Positions 1 through 4,507 of a stretch of DNA of 5,443 bases are shown piece by piece (the first letter of the stretch is position 1; each line of letters opens with the position of its first letter). This stretch comes from Actinomycetota bacterium. Lineage in GTDB: Bacteria > Actinomycetota > Acidimicrobiia > Acidimicrobiales > Poriferisodalaceae. The notes beneath the pieces were generated by a model. The model worked only from the letters and a program-made list of their open reading frames with translations. It was not told the origin of the DNA and searched no databases. The DNA is taken from the NCBI GenBank assembly GCA_013151655.1, contig JAADHX010000129.1, positions 1 through 5,443 of the forward strand, in the 5' to 3' direction. The translations under genes were made by a program, and so were the position numbers.

Positions 1-64
1 AACCGCTCCGGCTGCCACCGCCTCCGCCCTCCAACCGCTCCGGCTGCCACCGCCTCCGCCCTCC
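1..64. repeat. Two perfect tandem copies of a 32-bp C-rich unit
   Basis: Positions 1-32 and 33-64 are identical; the unit begins AACCGCTCCGGCTGCC and ends CGCCTCCGCCCTCC. The block stops one base before the nth stop codon (66-68) and may continue past the left edge, so the copy number is a minimum. Read on the nth strand it is G-rich, with closely spaced GG and GGG runs, and would lie in the nth 3' untranslated region. The unit length is not a multiple of three. A plus-strand reading frame through the second copy (Pro/Thr/Ala/Ser-rich) ends at TAG 67-69, so the block could also be the tail of a convergent gene whose body lies off the edge. The repeat is seen directly; any role is unknown. Confidence 0.93.
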
Positions 65-65
65 G

Positions 66-704
66 CTAGACCTCGGCGCTGGGACAGAAATCGTTCAGGA
101 CGCATTCGCCGCAGTTGGGTTTACGAGCGAAACATACGCGTCGGCCATGCAGGATCACCCGTAGGCTGAACTCGCCTCGTTCGTCCTGGGGAATCATCGG
201 ATTGATAGCCATCTCGATCTTCACCGGGTCGTCGAGCTGGGTGATCTCGAGTCGATGGGCCAGACGTTTCACATGGGTGTCAACCGGCAGGCCCGGAAGC
301 CCGAACGCCACCGATCGAACAACGTTCGCGGTCTTGCGCCCAACGCCTGGTAGCGCGGTGAGATCCTTGACCGTGGTCGGGACATCGCCCTCGTGTTTGT
401 CGAGCAGGGCGTTGGCCATACCCAGAAGGTTCCTAGCCTTGCTCTTGTAGAACCCCGTAGACCGAACTAGTTCCTGAACTTCGACCTCGTCGGCGATGGC
501 CAGGGCTTGCGCGTCAGGGAAACGCTCGAACAGAGCCGGAGTTGTCATATTGACCCGAACATCGGTGCATTGAGCCGAGAGAATTGTTGCGGTTAGGAGC
601 TCGAACGGATTGGTGTGGTCAAGCTCGCAGATCGCCTCGTATTCGTCTTTGAGAAGCTCGTGTACGCGTTGAGCGCGGCCCTTCGGTGACCTAGGTTTCG
701 CCAT
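66..704 (-). CDS. nth: Endonuclease III (DNA glycosylase/AP lyase)
   Basis: Base-excision repair enzyme that removes oxidised pyrimidines from DNA and cleaves the abasic site by beta-elimination. The 212-residue product matches the usual family length. Visible landmarks are the ILSAQCTD segment (41-48), the helix-hairpin-helix LPGVGRKTANVV (118-129) with the catalytic lysine K124, the catalytic aspartate D142 in VDTHVKR, and a C-terminal 4Fe-4S ligand set C191-x6-C198-x2-C201-x5-C207. All catalytic and cluster residues are present, so it looks functional. I chose ATG at 704 because MAKPRSPKGR is a family-like N-terminus. The frame stays open to 788, but the extra 28 residues are not family-like and would cover the upstream spacer. 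No clear Shine-Dalgarno is present beyond a GGGGG run next to the ATG, and a leaderless start is possible. It is divergent from mshD. Confidence 0.96.
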   Translation of the reverse strand: MAKPRSPKGRAQRVHELLKDEYEAICELDHTNPFELLTATILSAQCTDVRVNMTTPALFERFPDAQALAIADEVEVQELVRSTGFYKSKARNLLGMANALLDKHEGDVPTTVKDLTALPGVGRKTANVVRSVAFGLPGLPVDTHVKRLAHRLEITQLDDPVKIEMAINPMIPQDERGEFSLRVILHGRRVCFARKPNCGECVLNDFCPSAEV

Positions 705-705
705 G

Positions 706-755
706 CCCCCACGGTAGGCCACAGCCTTTCGGACCGACAAACCCACCCCCACGGT
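706..755. repeat. 10-bp direct repeat CCCCCACGGT in the nth-mshD spacer
   Basis: The word CCCCCACGGT occurs at 706-715 and again at 746-755, with starts 40 bp apart, close to four helical turns. One copy touches the nth start and candidate -10. The other lies just upstream of the mshD reading frame start. The position between divergent genes would suit a paired operator, but the region is C-rich and a chance match is possible. Confidence 0.35.
711..740 (-). promoter_or_regulatory. Candidate nth promoter, leaderless geometry
   Basis: On the minus strand a TTGTCG -35-like hexamer (740-735; four of six bases match TTGACA) is separated by 18 bp from a TACCGT -10-like hexamer (716-711, TAnnnT form). 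Only six bases separate the -10 from the nth ATG at 704, so transcription would start at or next to the A of the ATG. Leaderless mRNAs are common in Actinobacteria. The spacing is seen; promoter activity is inferred. Confidence 0.4.
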
Positions 756-777
756 GCACGAACCCCACCCAAAGCGT

Positions 778-782
778 AAAGG
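778..782 (+). promoter_or_regulatory. Ribosome binding site deciding the mshD start
   Basis: AAAGG lies seven bases upstream of GTG 790-792, a normal Shine-Dalgarno spacing. The longer in-frame start, GTG 754-756, has only C-rich sequence upstream and no such site. This is the reason for preferring GTG 790 as the mshD start. Confidence 0.5.
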
Positions 783-789
783 CGTCATA

Positions 790-1512
790 GTGTTGAGGCT
801 GTATAGTTTTAGGGCTGTGTCCAGCCTTCCGACGGTAACTACCGGCTCCGATGCCCGAGGTCCGCTTTACGAGCTCAGCGCGGCCGACTGCTCAAATATC
901 GAGGTGGTGACTGCTCTTGAACAGGCTGGGGCTAAGGCCGGCGAGGCAGTGTGGGTCGATCACCCAGCGATCGGGCTTGACGAGGCGATGCTGGCCCTTG
1001 GCCTAGCCGCCCAGCGAGACCTCTGGTTGATGGAGGTCGATCTTCCGCTAAGCGCAGCGGTGCTAGCCGACACCACCGCGGTTGTAACCCGGCCATTTGA
1101 GATTGGCCGCGACGAATCGGCCTGGGTCGAGGTCAACAACCGGGCCTTTGCGTGGCATCGCGAACAGGGCGGCTGGACCGTGGACGACCTAGTCGAGCGC
1201 GAGGGCGACGATTGGTTCGACCCAGACGGGTTTCTACTTCACGAGGTCGACGGCGAGTTAGCAGGTTTCTGCTGGACCAAGCCTCACCCCGATGCGACCG
1301 AACCTGCCGGCGAGATCTACGTAGTCGGCGTCGACCCAAAGCACCACGGCAAGGGCCTTGGCCAGTCGATGTCGGTGGCTGGCCTCGTGTCGATCCATGT
1401 CAGCGGATTCGACCGGGGAATTCTCTACGTCGACGCCGACAACATCGCTGCGGCGCGACTGTACGAAAAGCTCGGATTTCGACCTCACACGATCAGGCGG
1501 TTGTACAGCTAG
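790..1512 (+). CDS. mshD: Mycothiol synthase, short form (GNAT acetyltransferase)
   Basis: Catalyses the last step of mycothiol synthesis, transferring acetyl from acetyl-CoA to the cysteine amine of Cys-GlcN-inositol; cytosolic. From GTG 790 it has 240 residues. Diagnostic MshD segments are WVEVNNRAFAWHREQGGW (112-129), DPDGFLL (144-150), GEIYVVGVDP (174-183), the acetyl-CoA pyrophosphate loop HHGKGLG (185-191), LYVDADN (212-218) and RLYEKLGF (223-230). Family members such as the roughly 315-residue mycobacterial enzyme have two GNAT domains. Here the catalytic C-terminal domain is complete, but the N-terminal one is reduced to about 100 residues and seems to lack its own acetyl-CoA loop. 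The start is uncertain: GTG 754 (252 aa) lacks a Shine-Dalgarno, GTG 790 has AAAGG, and GTG 817 lies just after a TATAGT box. It is divergent from nth and convergent with the VIT gene. Confidence 0.9.
   Translation: MLRLYSFRAVSSLPTVTTGSDARGPLYELSAADCSNIEVVTALEQAGAKAGEAVWVDHPAIGLDEAMLALGLAAQRDLWLMEVDLPLSAAVLADTTAVVTRPFEIGRDESAWVEVNNRAFAWHREQGGWTVDDLVEREGDDWFDPDGFLLHEVDGELAGFCWTKPHPDATEPAGEIYVVGVDPKHHGKGLGQSMSVAGLVSIHVSGFDRGILYVDADNIAAARLYEKLGFRPHTIRRLYS
802..807 (+). promoter_or_regulatory. TATAGT -10-like box near the mshD start
   Basis: TATAGT matches the TATAAT consensus at five of six positions, which stands out in GC-rich DNA. It lies nine bases before the in-frame GTG at 817, so a transcript starting here would have almost no leader and would encode a 231-residue MshD. 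No convincing -35 is found 16-18 bp upstream. It conflicts with the GTG 790 start unless both are used. Confidence 0.3.
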
Positions 1513-1587
1513 CGGTCAAGCGACTACGACAAGCGGTCAAGCGACTACGACAAGCGGTCAAGCGACTACGACAGGCGGTCAAGCGAC
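1511..1587. repeat. 21-bp tandem repeat, 3.7 copies, between mshD and the VIT gene
   Basis: Three identical 21-bp units (1511-1531, 1532-1552, 1553-1573), each AGCGGTCAAGCGACTACGAC plus a final A, are followed by a partial fourth copy (1574-1587) with one mismatch. The first copy begins on the last two bases of the mshD TAG stop. The fourth contains the VIT stop codon (1579-1581). The unit is a multiple of three and each copy carries TGA on the minus strand in the VIT frame, so changes in copy number would not extend the VIT protein. No target-site duplication or CRISPR-like spacer is present. Function unknown; it may be a replication-slippage minisatellite. Confidence 0.95.
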
Positions 1588-1590
1588 CGC
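1575..1590. terminator. Short GC-rich hairpin at the mshD/VIT convergence
   Basis: GCGGTC (1575-1580), loop AAGC, GACCGC (1585-1590) form a perfect 6-bp stem overlapping the last codons of the VIT gene. It arises only in the diverged fourth repeat copy; the perfect copies pair over just three bases plus a G-U. It lies between two convergent genes, where a bidirectional terminator would be useful, but no T-tract follows on either strand. Terminator function is a weak inference. Confidence 0.3.
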
Positions 1591-2283
1591 AACCCCAAGA
1601 ATCGATCCGATCAGGTAGCTGATTCCGCCCGCGCCAATGGCAATGCCGACCTGGCGGGAGATGATTCGCAACGGCGGTCGTTGTGTTTGGGCCGCCAAGA
1701 TCGCCCCAATCAACGCCGCTCCGGCAACGGCGAGCACCATCGACAAAACGATTGCAAGGTTGCCAGACGCAAAGAACCAGGGCACCAGCGGGATAGCGGC
1801 TCCAACAATGAACGATACGAACGAAGAACCGGCGGCTATCCACGGCGACGGAAGCTCGTTAAGCGTGACACCGAGCTCTTCCTTTGTGTGAACCTCGAGG
1901 GCAACTTCTGGGTCGGCCATGAGTGCGGTGGCGAGTTCGTAGGCCTGCTCGCTGGTGAGTCCGCGCTCGATGTACAGCTCGGCTAACTCTTCGATCTCGT
2001 GTTCTGGTTCCTCGGCGTGGGCAATGCGCTCACGCTCTATCTCGGACTCGATTAGCTCGCGTTGGGCCTGAAGCGAAACATATTCGCCCGCGGCCATAGA
2101 GATTGCGCCTGCCAACAACCCAACGAACCCAGTAACCCGAACCGTCGACGCGGTCACGTCGGCGCCGGCAACGCCAAGAATCAGCAATGCGTTCGAGACA
2201 AGGCCGTCACTGGCGCCAAACACTGCCGCCCGAAGAGCCCCGCCCTGAACATCTCGATGGTGATCGTGTATGTGATGAGCCAC
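1579..2283 (-). CDS. VIT1/CCC1-family membrane transporter (probable Fe/Mn)
   Basis: Integral membrane protein of the vacuolar iron transporter family; characterised relatives move Fe2+ or Mn2+ out of the cytosol, and the bacterial substrate here is inferred. From GTG 2283 it has 234 residues. After a His-rich N-terminus (HHIHDHH, 3-9) comes the family signature around GASDGLVSNALLILGVAGA in helix 1 (about 20-41). Helix 2 (51-70) contains GAISMAAGEYVS. A long Glu-rich cytosolic segment follows (about 76-136, including EEPEHEIEELAELYIERG), the place where the family's metal-binding helices sit. Helices 3-5 are near 148-171, 175-198 and 211-232, giving the usual five. GTG 2283 has AGG eight bases upstream; the alternative GTG 2289 has that AGG only two bases away. 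It is divergent from rlmN. Its last codons and stop lie in the final copy of the 21-bp repeat. Confidence 0.9.
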   Translation of the reverse strand: MAHHIHDHHRDVQGGALRAAVFGASDGLVSNALLILGVAGADVTASTVRVTGFVGLLAGAISMAAGEYVSLQAQRELIESEIERERIAHAEEPEHEIEELAELYIERGLTSEQAYELATALMADPEVALEVHTKEELGVTLNELPSPWIAAGSSFVSFIVGAAIPLVPWFFASGNLAIVLSMVLAVAGAALIGAILAAQTQRPPLRIISRQVGIAIGAGGISYLIGSILGVAVA

Positions 2284-2291
2284 AAGCACAA

Positions 2292-2294
2292 CCT
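2292..2294 (-). promoter_or_regulatory. Minimal ribosome binding site for the VIT gene
   Basis: The minus strand reads CTAGG with the AGG at 2294-2292, eight bases before GTG 2283. This spacing favours GTG 2283 over the GTG at 2289. The match is only three to four bases, so the support is modest. Confidence 0.35.
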
Positions 2295-2312
2295 AGCCAG
2301 CTTGGAGAGCCC

Positions 2313-2318
2313 TAACCT
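2313..2318 (+). promoter_or_regulatory. Candidate rlmN -10 element, leaderless geometry
   Basis: TAACCT (TAnnnT form) ends seven bases before the ATG at 2326, which would put transcription start at the ATG itself. No Shine-Dalgarno is present at a usable distance; the only GGAG (2304-2307) is 18 bases away. No good -35 is visible. The geometry resembles the nth start, so a leaderless rlmN message is plausible but unproven. Confidence 0.35.
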
Positions 2319-2325
2319 GACGTTC

Positions 2326-3384
2326 ATGTCCACCAGGTACGACCTCACGCGCTCAGAGCTTGGCGAACTTCTCGAAGGAGAGCCGAGTTACCGCCTCGAC
2401 CAGGTCTGGACCGGCATGTACGAGCAGCTAAAGGATCCAGCCGAACTGAGCAACGTACCCAAAGCGTTGCGCGCCGCGATCGAGGATCTCCTGCCACCGG
2501 CACTCCGGCTGATCAAGGAGTCGGTCAGCGAAGGCGGTCAGACGGTCAAGTTCCTGTGGCAACTACACGACTTTCACCTCATCGAAACCGTGCTGATGCA
2601 CTACGAAGACCGCACCACGGTTTGTATCTCGAGCCAAGCCGGCTGCGCGATGGCCTGCGGTTTTTGTGCCACCGGCCAGGCCGGGTTTGACAGGCACCTG
2701 ACCGTCGGCGAAATAGTCGAACAAGTAGTTCGGGCCGCCCAACAGTCTCGGCCGCGCCGAATCGCCAACGTGGTCTTCATGGGCATGGGCGAACCTATGG
2801 CGAACGTGAAGGCCGTCGTTGGCGCCCTCGATCGACTAAACGACGACATGGGCATCGGGGCGCGACATCTGACGGTGTCAACCGTTGGCATCATCCCCGG
2901 AATTCGCGAGTTCACCGAACTTGGCGGCCAATACGGGCTGGCCGTGTCACTGCACGCAGCCAACGACACCAAACGGAACGAACTTGTGCCCGTAAATCGG
3001 CGGTACCCATTGGCCGATTTGGCCAGGGCGTGTCACGACCACATCAGAGCTACGGGTCGCCGGCTATCGCTGGAATGGGCAATGATCGACGGGATTAACG
3101 ACACCGAAACAGACGTCGAGGAACTAGCCACATACGCCAACGCTCTTCGGGCTCACGTTAACCTCATCCCCCTGAACCCGACCCCGGGTTGGCCAACTGT
3201 CGGCTCGCCAGCCAAGCAGGTGAGCTGGTTTCGCGACGAACTCTCGTCTCGTGGCGTGAACGCTACGATTCGACGCAACCGAGGTAACGACATCGACGCG
3301 GCCTGCGGGCAACTACGAGCCGATCAACTGATAACACCTGCCAAAGTAACGATAGGCCCTAGGCGCCAAGCCGAACGCCGCTAA
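2326..3384 (+). CDS. rlmN: 23S rRNA/tRNA adenine-C2 methyltransferase (radical SAM)
   Basis: RlmN methylates C2 of adenine 2503 in 23S rRNA and of A37 in some tRNAs, using a 4Fe-4S radical SAM mechanism and a methylated cysteine intermediate. From ATG 2326 it has 352 residues, close to other members. Visible are the N-terminal RNA-binding region (1-90), CISSQAGC leading into the cluster motif C107-x3-C111-x2-C114, GMGEPMANV (153-161), VSLHAAND (207-214), NLIPLNPTPGW (279-289) and the C-terminal NDIDAACGQL (321-330) with C327 as the expected methyl-carrying cysteine. All key cysteines are present. The frame is open upstream to 2062, but that stretch is antisense to the VIT gene and not family-like. 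ATG 2275 is an alternative that would overlap the VIT start. It begins a probable operon with the next two genes, 38 bp before the small membrane protein gene. Confidence 0.96.
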   Translation: MSTRYDLTRSELGELLEGEPSYRLDQVWTGMYEQLKDPAELSNVPKALRAAIEDLLPPALRLIKESVSEGGQTVKFLWQLHDFHLIETVLMHYEDRTTVCISSQAGCAMACGFCATGQAGFDRHLTVGEIVEQVVRAAQQSRPRRIANVVFMGMGEPMANVKAVVGALDRLNDDMGIGARHLTVSTVGIIPGIREFTELGGQYGLAVSLHAANDTKRNELVPVNRRYPLADLARACHDHIRATGRRLSLEWAMIDGINDTETDVEELATYANALRAHVNLIPLNPTPGWPTVGSPAKQVSWFRDELSSRGVNATIRRNRGNDIDAACGQLRADQLITPAKVTIGPRRQAERR

Positions 3385-3422
3385 CGTCGGCGACCCCGCT
3401 ACCTCCTGCCAGACTGGACACC

Positions 3423-3797
3423 ATGAACGACATTCGTTGGTTCAACCCTTCGCAACCAGACACCCTTCGAAATGCCGTAGTTCTGGGCTACATGGCTGCG
3501 GTATTCACAATCCTCGATCTCGGTCGGCTGTCCGCAATCTCAAACATCCCGCTGGTGGTGATGTTTCTTGCTGCCGGCGGCGCTGCCGCCGGCGCAGTTG
3601 GTTGTGCCAGCGAAAAGAAGTGGGGTTATGGGGCCAGCATCGGCGCCGCCGCAATCATTGTGCTGGCCAGGGGCATTGTGGTCATCAAAGCTGGAGGAAT
3701 CACACTCTCGATGATCGGGCTGATGTTCACGGGCGCGTGGCTCTACCTGTTGCTGCACGAACGCACCAAGGACTATCAGCGCATCTGGTTCCAATGA
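3423..3797 (+). CDS. Small four-helix membrane protein, unrecognised
   Basis: A 124-residue protein that I cannot assign to a characterised family. A short polar N-terminus (MNDIRWFNPSQPDTLRN) is followed by four likely membrane helices near 17-36, 42-62, 69-89 and 92-111, and a basic/aromatic tail HERTKDYQRIWFQ. The second helix is rich in Gly and Ala (AAGGAAAGAVG, 50-60), which suggests tight helix packing. No signal peptide, cysteine pairs or catalytic motif stands out. It lies 38 bp after rlmN and its TGA overlaps the menG ATG (ATGA, 3794-3797), so menG translation is probably coupled to it. The codons look like those of the neighbours and the frame is intact, so I treat it as a real gene. 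A weak GGA precedes the ATG by four bases. It does not resemble AtpI clearly enough to call it that. Confidence 0.8.
   Translation: MNDIRWFNPSQPDTLRNAVVLGYMAAVFTILDLGRLSAISNIPLVVMFLAAGGAAAGAVGCASEKKWGYGASIGAAAIIVLARGIVVIKAGGITLSMIGLMFTGAWLYLLLHERTKDYQRIWFQ
3573..3593 (+). other. Perfect 9-bp inverted repeat inside the membrane-protein gene
   Basis: GCCGGCGGC (3573-3581), a three-base GCT loop and GCCGCCGGC (3585-3593) form an all-GC stem. It encodes the Gly/Ala stretch of the second membrane helix (residues 51-57). It could slow ribosomes or act on mRNA stability between rlmN and menG, but it may simply result from GC-rich Gly and Ala codons. There is no T-tract, so it is not a standard terminator. 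Confidence 0.5.
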
Positions 3798-4507
3798 CAC
3801 CCGAGCCAGAGACACCTCTAAACAACGGCGTGTTGCTCGATGGCGACGAAAAGGCCACGGCGGTTCGCGACATGTTTGACCGAATTGCCCCCAGATACGA
3901 CCGGGTCAACCGGATCATGTCTTTTCGACTCGACGTGAGATGGCGACGCACGGCAGTGGCCGCGCTTGGTCTCGCTCGCAAATCAGTGGTGCTTGATCTC
4001 GCGTGCGGCACCGGTGATCTATGTGAGGACCTTCGCCGCGAGCAGATTCACCCGATAGGTGTCGACTTTTCGATGGGCATGATGAAGGCCCGTCGAACCG
4101 ACGCACAAGTGCTGCAAGGCGACGTACTCCAGTTGCCGATACCGAACAATGCCGTCGACGGCGCCATCTGCGGGTTTGCCATGCGCAACTTCACCAACCT
4201 CGAAGCATTCTTTGCCGAGTTAGCCAGAGTCACTCGGCCGCGTGGCCGAATCGCCGTCGTCGATGCTTCGAGCCCTGAAAACCGGGTGGCCAAGTTCGGC
4301 CACCACATCTACTTCGACAAGGTCGTGCCGTGGGTAGGGGGCGTTCTGTCGGATAAGTCGGCGTATTCGTATCTGCCCGCGTCGCTGGCGTACTTGCCGC
4401 CCACTTCAGAACTGATGGACATCGTTCGAGACGCGGGGTTCTCCGATGCCACCCGCCGCGAGCTCACCCTCGGTGCAGCTCAGCTCATTACGGCAACGAA
4501 AGACTGA
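3794..4507 (+). CDS. menG: Demethylmenaquinone methyltransferase (UbiE/MenG family)
   Basis: SAM-dependent C-methyltransferase for the last step of menaquinone synthesis, acting on demethylmenaquinone at the membrane. The 237-residue product has the UbiE-family N-terminal block VRDMFDRIAPRYDRVNRIMS (24-43) with R49/W50, SAM motif I VLDLACGTGD (66-75), acidic D91 in GVDFS, D110 in QGDVLQLP, GFAMRNFTN (127-135), RVTRPRGRIAVVDAS (145-159), and the family C-terminal pattern YSYLPASLAYLPP (191-203). Two positions are unusual: the first signature has Asp where His is common (YDRVN-x3-S-x3-D), and the RVLKPGG block reads RVTRPRG. The fold motifs are otherwise intact. The start is fixed by the ATGA overlap with the preceding gene. 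The 3' end overlaps the convergent YbhN-like gene by 20 nt. Ubiquinone is not expected in an actinomycete, hence menG rather than ubiE. Confidence 0.88.
   Translation: MTPEPETPLNNGVLLDGDEKATAVRDMFDRIAPRYDRVNRIMSFRLDVRWRRTAVAALGLARKSVVLDLACGTGDLCEDLRREQIHPIGVDFSMGMMKARRTDAQVLQGDVLQLPIPNNAVDGAICGFAMRNFTNLEAFFAELARVTRPRGRIAVVDASSPENRVAKFGHHIYFDKVVPWVGGVLSDKSAYSYLPASLAYLPPTSELMDIVRDAGFSDATRRELTLGAAQLITATKD

Noticed and set aside
115..450. Plus-strand ORF of 111 codons inside nth
   Set aside because: Antisense to a clearly conserved nth; its translation is low-complexity Arg/Ser-rich with no family resemblance.
705..788. 28-residue N-terminal extension of nth
   Set aside because: The residues are not endonuclease III-like and would cover the divergent spacer and the candidate promoter; Met at 704 gives the usual length.
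1511..1587. CRISPR array
   Set aside because: The units are directly adjacent with no unique spacers, and no cas genes are present.
1..1587. Common origin of the 32-bp and 21-bp repeats
   Set aside because: The only shared word is about six bases (AGCGGT on opposite strands), which is not significant.
1152..1622. Plus-strand ORF whose end encodes a repeated AVKRLRQ heptapeptide
   Set aside because: It overlaps mshD in another frame. The heptapeptide is simply the 21-bp tandem repeat translated, and the rest is Arg-rich shadow sequence.
2062..2325. Upstream in-frame extension of rlmN to 2062
   Set aside because: It lies antisense to the VIT gene and encodes residues unlike any RlmN N-terminus.
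3376..3392. Hairpin CGCCG/CGGCG over the rlmN stop as a terminator
   Set aside because: Only five base pairs with a seven-base loop and no T-tract, and the next gene follows 38 bp on in the same direction, so read-through is more likely.
3423..3797. Identification of the small membrane protein as ATP synthase subunit I
   Set aside because: Size and helix count are similar, but no AtpI motif is clear and no atp genes are nearby.
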